Part shown: positions 51,527 to 59,811 of the stretch, piece by piece | Numbering within the stretch: position 1 is the first letter of the stretch | Layout: each line of letters starts with the position of its first letter | Source: Haloarcula taiwanensis | GTDB taxonomy: Archaea > Halobacteriota > Halobacteria > Halobacteriales > Haloarculaceae | Length of the DNA: 64,000 bases | NCBI GenBank assembly: GCA_002844335.1 | Contig: CP019154.1 | Location: forward strand, 930,001 to 994,000 | Reading direction: 5' to 3' | The notes under the pieces: generated by a model | The model's database searches: none | What the model was told of the DNA's origin: nothing | What the model saw: the letters and a program-made list of their open reading frames with translations, nothing else | Made by a program: the position numbers and the translations under genes

Positions 51527-52630
51527 ATGACTGCACTGTTCTCACCGCTGGAACTCCGTGAGACGACAGTCCCGAATCGCGTCATGGTGTCTCCGATGTG
51601 CCAGTACTCCTGCGAGGCTCGTGACGGCCTCGCCACCGACTGGCACCGCACGCACCTCGGTTCGCGTGCCGTTGGCCGCGCAGGCCTGGTCATGACCGAG
51701 GCGACTGCTGTCGAAGCCCGTGGCCGTATCTCTCCGGAGGATCTGGGTATCTGGAGCGACGAGCACGCGGCAGCGCTGGAACCGATTACGGAGTTCATCA
51801 CCGAACAGGGAAGCGTGCCGGGCATCCAGTTAGCCCATGCTGGGCGGAAAGCCTCCATCGAACGACCGTGGGATGGCCACGACCCGCTCCAGCCCGACGA
51901 CGGCGGCTGGGAAGTCGTCGGCCCGAGTGACGACCCCTGGCCATACGAAGGCGGCGAGGCACCGCCGACAACGGCGCTCGATCAGGGCGGCATCGAGGCT
52001 GTCATCGGCTCGTTCCGCACCGCCGCTGAGCGCGCGCTCGACGCCGGATTCGAAGTCGCAGAGGTCCACGCCGCCCACGGCTACCTCTTGCATCAGTTCC
52101 TTTCACCGGTGACGAACCACCGCGAAGACGACTACGGCGGCGACTTCGAGGGCCGCACGCGGCTGGTCCGCGAAATCACGACCGCCGTCCGCGAGGTCTG
52201 GCCCGACGACAAGCCGGTGTTCGTCCGTATCTCTGCGACGGACTGGTTCCCCGACCGCAATTCCTGGACCGTCGAGGATTCCGTGCGACTGTCGGACCGG
52301 CTCGCCGACATCGGCGTGGACCTCATCGACGTAAGCGGCGGCGGCATCCACCCCGAGTCCCGCCCCGACTACGCCGGGCCGAACTACCAGCTCCGGTACG
52401 CCGAGCGGATCCGAGAGGAAACGGAGTCGGACATCGCCGTCGGCGCTGTCGGCGGCATCACGACGCCCGAACAGGCCGAAGCCGTCGTCGCCAACGACCG
52501 GGCAGACATGGCCATCGTCGGCCGCGAACACCTCCGGGACCCGTACTTCACGATGAATGCCGCGAAGGAACTCGACGCGACCGACGAGATAGAGGGACCG
52601 CCGCAGTACCGCCGTGCCTGGGGCTTCTGA
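51527..52630 (+). CDS. NADH:flavin oxidoreductase, YqjM-type old yellow enzyme
   Basis: The 367-residue FMN enzyme has VSPMCQYSCEARDGLATDWH (the redox-tuning cysteine of the YqjM class), QLAHAGRKAS, HAAHGYLLHQFLSPVTNHRE with the substrate-binding histidines, and RISATDWFPD. It reduces activated alkenes using NAD(P)H. The length and motifs are standard. The physiological substrate is unknown. Confidence 0.93.
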   Translation: MTALFSPLELRETTVPNRVMVSPMCQYSCEARDGLATDWHRTHLGSRAVGRAGLVMTEATAVEARGRISPEDLGIWSDEHAAALEPITEFITEQGSVPGIQLAHAGRKASIERPWDGHDPLQPDDGGWEVVGPSDDPWPYEGGEAPPTTALDQGGIEAVIGSFRTAAERALDAGFEVAEVHAAHGYLLHQFLSPVTNHREDDYGGDFEGRTRLVREITTAVREVWPDDKPVFVRISATDWFPDRNSWTVEDSVRLSDRLADIGVDLIDVSGGGIHPESRPDYAGPNYQLRYAERIREETESDIAVGAVGGITTPEQAEAVVANDRADMAIVGREHLRDPYFTMNAAKELDATDEIEGPPQYRRAWGF

Positions 52631-52636
52631 ACCTGT

Positions 52637-53641
52637 TTAGATCTTATCCAGGTCGAGGTCGACGGCGTACCAGTCGAGCGCGAGCAGGAAGGCCGCGCCG
52701 ATAGCGGCGGCAGCGACGAACGCGATGAGAACGTCCGTCGAGAAGCCGACTTCACTCCGGACCTTCACGACCGGAGCGCGGAGTGCGCCGACGACGAGCG
52801 CGACGAGGAAGGCCAGCGTTGCCCGACGGTTGTACTCCAGTGCCCGACGGACGACGCGTGCGATGGTGAACAGGCCGACCAGCCCGCCGACGATGAACGT
52901 CACGACCGGCACGGCGGTCGTTGTCACGTCTTCGGCTGGCCCGCCGGTGACGAGCGCAATGAGCGCGTCTACGAAGTCGGCGAGCGCCATTGACATCCTG
53001 TCGTACTGCCCGAGGATGACGAGCAACAGCGATCCCGAGATGCCGGGCAGAATCATCGCGCTGACGCCGATCATGCCGGCGATGAAGACGAGTGCGAGAC
53101 TGCCGCCGTCGGCGGCGGTGTTCGAGACGCCGGACACGTAGAACGCAAGCAGAAACCCGAGGACGCCGGCCCCTATCTGGAACGGCGACTCGACCGTGAG
53201 ACTGCGCAGCAACACCACCGCGGAGGCGGCGATGAGGCCGAAGAAGAAGCCGAAAAGCAACGCCGGCGTCTCCTGGCTGGCGACGGTGACGATGTGTGTT
53301 ACGATGACGACGGCGGTACCGACGCCGGCGACCAGCGCGAGGAGGAACCAGATGTCGAGTTCGAGGAGTTCGGCAAACGCACCGCGCAAATCAACACCGC
53401 CGTCTAGCGGCGTGAGAGCGCGAACGAACCGTATTACGCGGCCCGGCGTAACGGCGGTAATCGCGGCGATGAGTCGCTCGTAGACCCCGGCGATGAGCGC
53501 GATTGTGCCCCCGGAAACACCGGGGACCCCGTCCGCGCTGCCCATACAGAGGCCGATGAGAAACGTTCGAATCCACGCACGAAGCGGTGGCACCGAGCCC
53601 AGAACCGTCGGCGGGTCCTGGTCGGGAGGGGTGGTCATCAC
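52637..53641 (-). CDS. DUF368 family polytopic membrane protein (polyprenyl-phosphate translocase type)
   Basis: The 334-residue protein has about nine helices and the family motifs GSADGVPGVSGGTIALIAGV, LFGFFFGLIAASAVVLLR and MILPGISGSLLLVILGQYD. DUF368 proteins are known as PopT-type undecaprenyl-phosphate recyclers in bacteria; here the lipid would be dolichyl phosphate used for protein glycosylation (inference). It is convergent with the OYE gene, 6 bp apart. Confidence 0.9.
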   Translation of the reverse strand: MMTTPPDQDPPTVLGSVPPLRAWIRTFLIGLCMGSADGVPGVSGGTIALIAGVYERLIAAITAVTPGRVIRFVRALTPLDGGVDLRGAFAELLELDIWFLLALVAGVGTAVVIVTHIVTVASQETPALLFGFFFGLIAASAVVLLRSLTVESPFQIGAGVLGFLLAFYVSGVSNTAADGGSLALVFIAGMIGVSAMILPGISGSLLLVILGQYDRMSMALADFVDALIALVTGGPAEDVTTTAVPVVTFIVGGLVGLFTIARVVRRALEYNRRATLAFLVALVVGALRAPVVKVRSEVGFSTDVLIAFVAAAAIGAAFLLALDWYAVDLDLDKI

Positions 53642-53742
53642 TGAACGCTTCCAGCATCACGCTCAAATCCCTTGTGGAGTCGTATCGTGTTGCTGGACTG
53701 TCACAAAGGCAGGGTATGGCTAAAAAGTAGCCCGCGACAGCG

Positions 53743-53994
53743 CTAACTTCGCTGCGAGAGCGTGAGCACGCCGTTTCTGAGTGTCTGGACTGCCCCGGCA
53801 GCCGGTAGATCGATGTCGAACTCCGTCTGGAGGTGCGGGGCGTCGACGGCAACGATGGCTTCTGTTCCAATGACGTCGACTGTGACGTGGTCGTCGCTAA
53901 CCTGAAGCGAGTCGAGGTCGACGGCGACCGTCCAGCCGTCGTCGTGGTCGGTGTGCGAGACGTGTAGCGGCGACCGCTCAGTTTGTGCGTCCAT
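53743..53994 (-). CDS. Hsp20/alpha-crystallin-like mini-protein
   Basis: The 83-residue protein has the strand order of an alpha-crystallin domain: VAVDLDSLQVSDDHVTVDVI, then FDIDLPAAGAVQTLRNGVLT, where the last part matches the conserved LPxxV...NGVLT ending of small heat-shock proteins. The domain is shorter than standard Hsp20 (about 140 residues) and the N-terminal arm is missing. It may be a chaperone fragment or a regulator. Confidence 0.65.
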   Translation of the reverse strand: MDAQTERSPLHVSHTDHDDGWTVAVDLDSLQVSDDHVTVDVIGTEAIVAVDAPHLQTEFDIDLPAAGAVQTLRNGVLTLSQRS

Positions 53995-54085
53995 TCGTCA
54001 ATCATGGGTACGTGTTACACACATAAAGGTCCGCGTTCGGCGCGTGCCAAAGCTCGGTCACACGGGAACGCTATCCTGCACGTCG

Positions 54086-55453
54086 CTAGACGGCAGGGCC
54101 GAGATAGCCCCACGCCTGCAGGCGGTCCCCGTCGCCGTCGATCCAGCGCTCGCCGATGTCGTCGCGGTAGTAACAGTTCGGGATGAGGATATCGTCGATT
54201 CGCTCGTAGGCCTGCTCCCGTGCCGCCTGCATCGTTTCGCCTTTCCCCGTGACGACTAGCGGCATCCCGCTTTCACCAGCCACACGCCACTGCCCGTCAA
54301 CAGCCGCTTCCGGCTCGCTTCTCTCGCCAGCCGAGCGTTCCGCACCCTCAACGGGTACACGCTTCGCGTCCTCGATGTGGATGCCATCGCGGCTGTCGGA
54401 TTCGAAGACGACTGCGGCGTTGCGGGAGTTCTCGTCGTACGTCTCTTGGTCGTCGAACGGGAACGGCGGGAGGACGACTCGAACCGCGATCTGATACCCC
54501 CGGTGGACCTCCAGCCCGGGGTCGCGCCCGTTCGCCAGATCGAGGAAGAACTGCCCTGTCCCCGACTCAAACGACTCCTCCTGCAGCGTGACTGTGGGGT
54601 ACCCGAACCGCGGTGTAAATTCCAGCGGATAGATACCGTCCTCGTTGACGATGCAGTTGATGTCGATGCTGCCGACGTACTCCTCGCCGGCGAGCCAGCC
54701 CTCCAGTTTGCCGAGCGTCTCGGTGAACAGTTCGTTGCGCCCCGCCCAGAACATCGAGGTCCCCATCTCGCCGGTCGAAGGACCGATGTTGCCCGGGAAC
54801 AGTTTCTTGTGCTCGAAGTTGAAGTTGATCGGTTCGACGAACGACTCGCCGTTGAAGAAGCCACAGACGGCGACTTCGACGCCCTCGACCTTCCGCTGGA
54901 GCTGGAAGCCTTTCATCCGGTGCCCCCACGCTTTTTTGTAGGCACGAAGGACGTCAACGACGTCGCTGCCGTCGTCCTCATTTCCGACGTAGAGGAGTCG
55001 CTTGACGTTCTGGACCTCGCCCAGCGGCTTGATTACATAGGGTGCGGAGTCCTTCTGGACGTGCCGGATGCCGGCGTCGAAGTCCTCGAAGACGTGATGT
55101 TCGATAGTGTTGACACCGTGTTCTTCGAGGATCGCCATCGCGTAGCCGCGGTCCTCTTCGAGCCGGTCCGTGTTCGGAGTGCCTCCGACGACGGCGTGGC
55201 CCTCGGCCCGGAGTTCCCGCGCGAGTTCGCCGGTGCCGACATCGCTGCCGACCCAGATGTCGTCGAATATAATGACGTCGGCCCACTCGACTTCGGTGCG
55301 CCAGTCGTCGGTCTTCGGCACGAACCCGTCGGCGATTTCCCTGTCGCTGTCGGCCTCGATGTAGTACTTCACGTCGTGGCCCTCTCGAGCGACCTGCCAG
55401 GCGATGTCGCCGACGAGTGCCGCATCTAGCGAACAGAAGAGGAAGGTTGCCAT
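54086..55453 (-). CDS. PurD-like ATP-grasp protein of uncertain substrate
   Basis: The 455-residue protein has an ATP-grasp core: YVIKPLGEVQNVKRLLYVG (ATP-binding lysine), RKVEGVEVAVCGFFNGESFV, and DINCIVNEDGIYPLEFTPRF (metal-binding E/N-x-R). The layout resembles phosphoribosylamine-glycine ligase, but the N-terminal PurD motif GxGGREHA is absent; the start reads MATFLFCSLDAALVGDIAWQ. It therefore probably ligates other substrates. It stands alone next to the Hsp20-like gene. Confidence 0.8.
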   Translation of the reverse strand: MATFLFCSLDAALVGDIAWQVAREGHDVKYYIEADSDREIADGFVPKTDDWRTEVEWADVIIFDDIWVGSDVGTGELARELRAEGHAVVGGTPNTDRLEEDRGYAMAILEEHGVNTIEHHVFEDFDAGIRHVQKDSAPYVIKPLGEVQNVKRLLYVGNEDDGSDVVDVLRAYKKAWGHRMKGFQLQRKVEGVEVAVCGFFNGESFVEPINFNFEHKKLFPGNIGPSTGEMGTSMFWAGRNELFTETLGKLEGWLAGEEYVGSIDINCIVNEDGIYPLEFTPRFGYPTVTLQEESFESGTGQFFLDLANGRDPGLEVHRGYQIAVRVVLPPFPFDDQETYDENSRNAAVVFESDSRDGIHIEDAKRVPVEGAERSAGERSEPEAAVDGQWRVAGESGMPLVVTGKGETMQAAREQAYERIDDILIPNCYYRDDIGERWIDGDGDRLQAWGYLGPAV

Positions 55454-55571
55454 GCCCGGTCTGGGAGCGGGGACTGGGTAAGCGTTGCGCGGCCTCCGGC
55501 CGCTGTTTATTTATAACAATCCTGCTCGCGTAAGCCGAACCGTTTTAGTCCCCATCTGTAAACTTCCACGT

Positions 55572-55844
55572 ATGACACGCGACGAACTCGCATCCGCAAG
55601 CGAACTGCTCGAATCGGCGTCCGAAGACACTAGCAGCGACGAAGCGAGCGAGCGCCTCGCCGAACTCGCCGACCAGCTCGACACCCTCGCGACCGCCGAA
55701 CGCGGCCCGGACCACGGTCGGCTCGCCCGCATCCAGTCGGCGCTCAACGACCTGAGTAGCGGTGACGCGGGAGACGTAGCCGGTGTCATCGAAGACGCCG
55801 ACGACGCGATCAACGAGTACCGGTCCGACCTGGAAGGGGTCTGA
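55572..55844 (+). CDS. small acidic haloarchaeal protein (DUF7553-like)
   Basis: The 90-residue protein starts MTRDELASASELLESASEDT and is almost entirely helical and acidic (SSDEASERLAELADQLDTLA, VIEDADDAINEYRSDL). It is likely a soluble helical bundle; the function is unknown. A TATA-like tttatttata (55506-55515) lies upstream. The ATG at 55572 excludes 29 basic residues of an upstream extension. Confidence 0.75.
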   Translation: MTRDELASASELLESASEDTSSDEASERLAELADQLDTLATAERGPDHGRLARIQSALNDLSSGDAGDVAGVIEDADDAINEYRSDLEGV

Positions 55845-55922
55845 GGCGGCGCTCCTGTGCCAGCGTCTGACTGTTTGCTGTCGTCTCGATGCGCACAGGC
55901 GGCTCTCGAATGCGATGGATTT

Positions 55923-56750
55923 CTATGATTCGGTCGTAGCTTCCTCATCGACCGGTTTGATTCGGTGTGTCGCGTCGTTGTGGTCTTCCGAGGCTCGCAG
56001 GTGATACGTGACTTCGCGCGGTTCCGTCTCGTCGACGTAGGGACTCTTGCCATCGCGTGTAATGCTCTCTGTTTCACCCGGCGCCAGCTCACCGTCAAAC
56101 CGTCCGACGGGCGTGTAAGCGACGCGTGGACCGGTTCGGTTGAGTGCGAGGACGTACCGACCTGCGGTGTCGCCCGTGTTCGTGACTGTTATCTCAAGCG
56201 TCGGCACGGCTGGCTCAGTGACGCGCCCCGGTCCGTCGAGAGTGACATCGAATGACGGCAGCGGCGCTTTGAGCCTGTTCTGGACAGTCTCTGGCGGTGT
56301 CCACTCCCCGCCGGGCCAGGAGAGTCGGGCGTCGCTGGCTGTGCCGGTTTCAGGGAGATCAAAGACCAGTGGTCCACCGGCCTCGGTGAACTGTTGGCCC
56401 CACTCACCGTCGCGATACAGCCCGTTCCTGAAGGTCTGTGGGCTGTACGTCGACCCGTTGAATCTGAGCGAGAACGCGGCGCGGTCTACTCCGGAGCCTT
56501 CGACAGTCACTGTGAGCACGAGGTACTGCCCATCGGCTGACTGGACATTGATAGAGTCAGTTCCCGGGACCACGACGCCGGGCATCACTACTGAGTCCGT
56601 AATCGTCACCGCGGGCAGCGGCCCGGTGTCAGTTTCGCTGATGGCCGGCGACGGGACCGGCGTCACTGTTTCGGTGTCAGCAGTCTCACCCTGACATCCT
56701 GCACCGGTGAGAGCCAGTCCACAGAGTGCCAGAACACGACGACGGTACAT
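55923..56750 (-). CDS. secreted lipoprotein, predicted Ig-like fold
   Basis: The 275-residue protein starts MYRRRVLALCGLALTGAGCQ, a short signal with RR and a lipobox ending at C19. The mature part is beta-rich, with VTVEGSGVDRAAFSLRFNG and TVTNTGDTAGRYVLALNRTG, the latter typical of CARDB-like domains. It is anchored outside the membrane. Function unknown. Confidence 0.78.
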   Translation of the reverse strand: MYRRRVLALCGLALTGAGCQGETADTETVTPVPSPAISETDTGPLPAVTITDSVVMPGVVVPGTDSINVQSADGQYLVLTVTVEGSGVDRAAFSLRFNGSTYSPQTFRNGLYRDGEWGQQFTEAGGPLVFDLPETGTASDARLSWPGGEWTPPETVQNRLKAPLPSFDVTLDGPGRVTEPAVPTLEITVTNTGDTAGRYVLALNRTGPRVAYTPVGRFDGELAPGETESITRDGKSPYVDETEPREVTYHLRASEDHNDATHRIKPVDEEATTES

Positions 56751-56899
56751 GGCTTTGCGTTGCCCTGCCCTGAATAAATGCCTTCAGAAGGCTCAGGTTC
56801 TGTTTTGACCAACGGTGCCCTGTCCGGCCCATAGATCGGTCCCCCCGCTCTGCATAGTTTGTATCATTAGCATTCAGGCGCTGGCTGCGTAAATAACAT

Positions 56900-56934
56900 A
56901 TTAATTAATGTTTGTGTCTAACCAAAAGCTTTTG
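56900..56934 (+). promoter_or_regulatory. two palindromes upstream of the wHTH gene
   Basis: ATTAATTAAT (56900-56909) and the perfect 12-bp palindrome CAAAAGCTTTTG (56923-56934) lie in an AT-rich stretch 80-110 bases before the ATG at 57013. They may be operators for autoregulation. The start itself is set by a GGTG ribosome site at 57003-57006. Confidence 0.4.
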
Positions 56935-57012
56935 ACAATTCCATTGGTTTCAGTCAAACGTATATCAGGTCGGGGGATTGGGTGGCGGTACCATCCCTAT
57001 GTGGTGATATCA

Positions 57013-57825
57013 ATGAGCAAATCAACGAACGGCCGAACGGCCCCCAAATCGATGCGTCACAAACAAATACTCGACGTAGCGGCCGAGAACCCTGAGGCGT
57101 CCATCGCAGAGCTTGCGTCCGAAGTGCCGAGCGCGACAGCGGAACTGGTCGAGCGGGTCCTCGAAGAACACGGCGACCCAGCCGAGGCCGACGAGACCGA
57201 CGAGTCTCCGAGTGAATCGTCCGCGGAGACGCAGTCGCATCCGGCCCCGGAGGACCTCTCCTCGACAGAACGAGAGACGCTCCGGGCGATTCGGCAACAC
57301 CCCACCGCGTCCCAGCGAGACCTCGCAGAGAAGCTCGATGTGACTGCCTCGACTGTGAGCAATCGTGTCAACGGTATCGACGGGTTCGACTGGGCGAACC
57401 GCGAAACGTTCGCAAACGCTGTGTTTAGCGACGAACAGACCGATTCAATGTCCTCTGACGAGACTGAAACACTGGCATCCGAGAGCGAACCCCCGGAGTC
57501 ACCGGACGCCCCCGACACCGGGGACGAACAAGTGTCAGAGACCGATACCGAGCCCGACGACGGCGACCGCTCGGCAGCGGTGGTCGAGACAGCGGCCGGC
57601 GAGGTGAATACCACGCTGACTACGTTCCAGTCGACTGTCGAGGACCTCTCCGCACAGCTGGCCGAGCTTGAAGGGCAGGTCGAAACCATCGCGGACGGTG
57701 GCGGCTCGCTGCAATCCAATCCGTTTCAGGATCCCGAGCTCGTCCATAAAGTCGTCCACGCGTGTATGAACTCCGAGCAGATATCCGAGGAGGAAGAGCT
57801 CCAGATTCTGGAGTCGCTGCTCTAG
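57013..57825 (+). CDS. winged-helix protein with acidic linker and coiled C-terminus
   Basis: The 270-residue protein starts MSKSTNGRTAPKSMRHKQIL and has two HTH-like segments: ILDVAAENPEASIAELASEV and LRAIRQHPTASQRDLAEKLD, the latter a MarR/Lrp-type winged helix (TASTVSNRVNGIDGFDW). A long acidic, low-complexity region (about 150-200) precedes a coiled coil (TFQSTVEDLSAQLAELEGQV) and a C-terminal helical domain. It is likely a transcriptional regulator or chromosome-associated protein. It is convergent with tfs (4 bp overlap). Confidence 0.8.
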   Translation: MSKSTNGRTAPKSMRHKQILDVAAENPEASIAELASEVPSATAELVERVLEEHGDPAEADETDESPSESSAETQSHPAPEDLSSTERETLRAIRQHPTASQRDLAEKLDVTASTVSNRVNGIDGFDWANRETFANAVFSDEQTDSMSSDETETLASESEPPESPDAPDTGDEQVSETDTEPDDGDRSAAVVETAAGEVNTTLTTFQSTVEDLSAQLAELEGQVETIADGGGSLQSNPFQDPELVHKVVHACMNSEQISEEEELQILESLL

Positions 57826-58145
57826 TTGTACTCACGCCACCGGTGGCCACACTCCTGGCACTTGAAAAACCGCGTCGGCGGTTCGTCGGCTGACCCGGTC
57901 TGTTTGATCGTGTACCACGCTTTTCCGTGCCCGCATTCTTCACAGGTCACGTCGTCGGCCGTCGGCTTGCCCTCGAAGTTCGAGCCCTCTTCGGTCTCTA
58001 TCAGTTCGTCGCCGCTCTGTTCGTCCGTGGTGACGAACTCAGCCGCCCGGTCCTCGTCTTTCGCGACCCGCGCGCCACAGGACTGACAGACCATCTCGTC
58101 ACCGTCGGCGTGCATCATCGAACCACAGTCGTCGCAGAACTGCAT
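57822..58145 (-). CDS. tfs: transcription factor S (TFS, TFIIS/Rpb9-like)
   Basis: The 107-residue protein has an N-terminal zinc ribbon (MQFCDDCGSMMHADGDEMVC) and a C-terminal TFIIS-type ribbon (VTCEECGHGKAWYTIKQTGS, FKCQECGHRWREYN). The acidic pair of the TFIIS hairpin (usually DE) is represented by SADEPPTRFF. TFS stimulates RNA cleavage by stalled RNA polymerase. It is the last gene of a four-gene minus-strand run (59.8-57.8 kb). Confidence 0.95.
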   Translation of the reverse strand: MQFCDDCGSMMHADGDEMVCQSCGARVAKDEDRAAEFVTTDEQSGDELIETEEGSNFEGKPTADDVTCEECGHGKAWYTIKQTGSADEPPTRFFKCQECGHRWREYN

Positions 58146-58177
58146 ACACGCCCGTCCGACACCGAGGCAAAAAGCCG

Positions 58178-58813
58178 TTACTGCTCGTCCTCGATTTCGT
58201 GTTGCTCGGCGACGACCGGACAGTTCAGGAGCCGGACCGTCTCCATGTCGAGGAACTCCACGATTTCAGTCCCCTCGTTCGTGCAGTGTGCGTTCGGCGG
58301 TTCGGAGAAGTGTTCACACTGCTCGCAGTAGCGATGTTTCGACACCTCCGCGTAACGGCTCTCTGGCGCGGTCTCGCTATCGTCGTCGTCAGCGATTTCT
58401 GCCCACACCTTGTCGGCGTCGATGTGGTCGACATCGACCCGCTCGAATGCGCTGTCACCGCTGCCGAAGGGGTCTTCGCCGCGGTCGTCCATCCCCGAGA
58501 ACGGGTCGTTCGGGCTAGGTGCCGACTCTGAAACAGGGCTGTCCGATTCAGCCGCCGAATCCGAACGGAACTCCGCCGTGTCGACAGCCGAGAGCAGGTC
58601 GTCAGCATCGGTTGCAGCGGGTTCACCGTTGGACCCGCTGTCGGCCGGTACGTCGCTCGATTCGCTGCCCGGCCAACCGTCGTCGGACGGCTGGCGTGTG
58701 TCTGTCGAGGTGTCCGCGTCGTCAGGTCCCGACCCGAGTCGCTCGAACGGGTCGCCCTCGCGGTCGTCACCGGAGTCGAGCGCTTCGAAGGGGTCTGGCT
58801 CGTCGTCACTCAT
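58178..58813 (-). CDS. acidic protein with DPFE-type repeats and a C-terminal zinc site
   Basis: The 211-residue protein starts MSDDEPDPFEALDSGDDREG. The first 110 residues are acidic and low-complexity with repeated DPF motifs (DPFEAL, DPFERL, DPFSGM, DPFGSG). The C-terminal part has YCEQCEHFSEPPNAHCTNEG and LLNCPVV, a likely zinc-binding site. DPF repeats may bind a partner protein. It overlaps the next upstream gene by 8 bp and ends 32 bp before tfs. No named function is known to me. Confidence 0.72.
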   Translation of the reverse strand: MSDDEPDPFEALDSGDDREGDPFERLGSGPDDADTSTDTRQPSDDGWPGSESSDVPADSGSNGEPAATDADDLLSAVDTAEFRSDSAAESDSPVSESAPSPNDPFSGMDDRGEDPFGSGDSAFERVDVDHIDADKVWAEIADDDDSETAPESRYAEVSKHRYCEQCEHFSEPPNAHCTNEGTEIVEFLDMETVRLLNCPVVAEQHEIEDEQ

Positions 58814-59678
58814 TGTTCTCGCCCGGTTCAAGCTGTGCTGCGGCCACCAGCCGCGCCTTCGAGCGGATGATACCGCCCTCAGGCCGCACGTCCGACACCG
58901 TCGTGTTGCAGTGCGGACACTGGGGTTCGGTCAGGAGCCCGATCTCGACCTGCTCGTCACAGTTCGAACACCGTGCCGCTGAGATGTTCTCCTGTGCCGC
59001 GGCGCGTTTCAGGCGGTCGACCGCTTTTTGATTCTGGTCCCGGCCACCCTGGTCGTCGCGAAGGTCGCTGACGACCCAGGCGACGCGGGTGAGCTTGTCT
59101 TCGACATCATCGAGACGGTCGTCGATGTCGGCGATGCGCTCGTCCTGCGTTTCGAGCGAGTCAGTCACGTCACTTCGAAGCGCGGCGAGTTCCGTCTCTA
59201 TCTGTTCAATCTCCTGTGTGAGTGCATCGATGCGGTCGAACTCCTCGTGGCTGTGGTCGGCAGGCGCTTTGGCGTCGGCCTCCCGTTTGACCTGTACGAC
59301 GCGCTCGCGGACGTCTTCGATCTTCGTCTGGAAGTCTGCTTCCAGCGCCTCGAACCGATCAGCAAGCTGGCGTTCTACCGTGTCGACGATGTCCGGGACA
59401 CGAGCGTTGACGGCGCTCTCGGTCGCCGCTTCGACTGAGCCGTTCAGCTTCTCGTCCACGGTCGCGGCGACGACGGCATCCAGTTCGTCCGACGACGGCT
59501 GGATGTGATCGCCCATCTCGCTGTCCGAATCGACCGTCGTCATGTATGCGGCCAGCAGTTGCTCCATGACGGCATCGCGAGACACGTCGAGTGTCTCGGC
59601 CTGCTCAGTCAGCCACTCGTCTAGATCTGCAGATAGCTCGACGTACACTCCCCCGTCATCAGTCGACTCGGAGGACAT
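58806..59678 (-). CDS. RHH-like, coiled-coil, zinc-ribbon protein
   Basis: The 290-residue protein starts MSSESTDDGGVYVELSADLD. Residues about 10-45 resemble a ribbon-helix-helix (VYVELSADLDEWLTEQAETL), the middle (about 75-225) is a long coiled coil (FEALEADFQTKIEDVRERVV, IDALTQEIEQIETELAALRS), and the C-terminus has a zinc ribbon (RCSNCDEQVEIGLL, CPHCNTTVSD). This domain set suggests a nucleic-acid- or protein-tethering factor. The function is unknown. It overlaps the DPF-repeat gene by 8 bp. Confidence 0.78.
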   Translation of the reverse strand: MSSESTDDGGVYVELSADLDEWLTEQAETLDVSRDAVMEQLLAAYMTTVDSDSEMGDHIQPSSDELDAVVAATVDEKLNGSVEAATESAVNARVPDIVDTVERQLADRFEALEADFQTKIEDVRERVVQVKREADAKAPADHSHEEFDRIDALTQEIEQIETELAALRSDVTDSLETQDERIADIDDRLDDVEDKLTRVAWVVSDLRDDQGGRDQNQKAVDRLKRAAAQENISAARCSNCDEQVEIGLLTEPQCPHCNTTVSDVRPEGGIIRSKARLVAAAQLEPGENNE

Positions 59679-59811
59679 TACGACACCCTTGACGAACAAG
59701 ACTGATAAGGGTTTACCGCCGATTTCAGATACCGAGAGTTGAAGCGATTCCGAAGCGCCGTTCTCGTTGTTCCCTGCCGACAGCTACTGCCGGCTGTCCC
59801 GCCGACTATCG

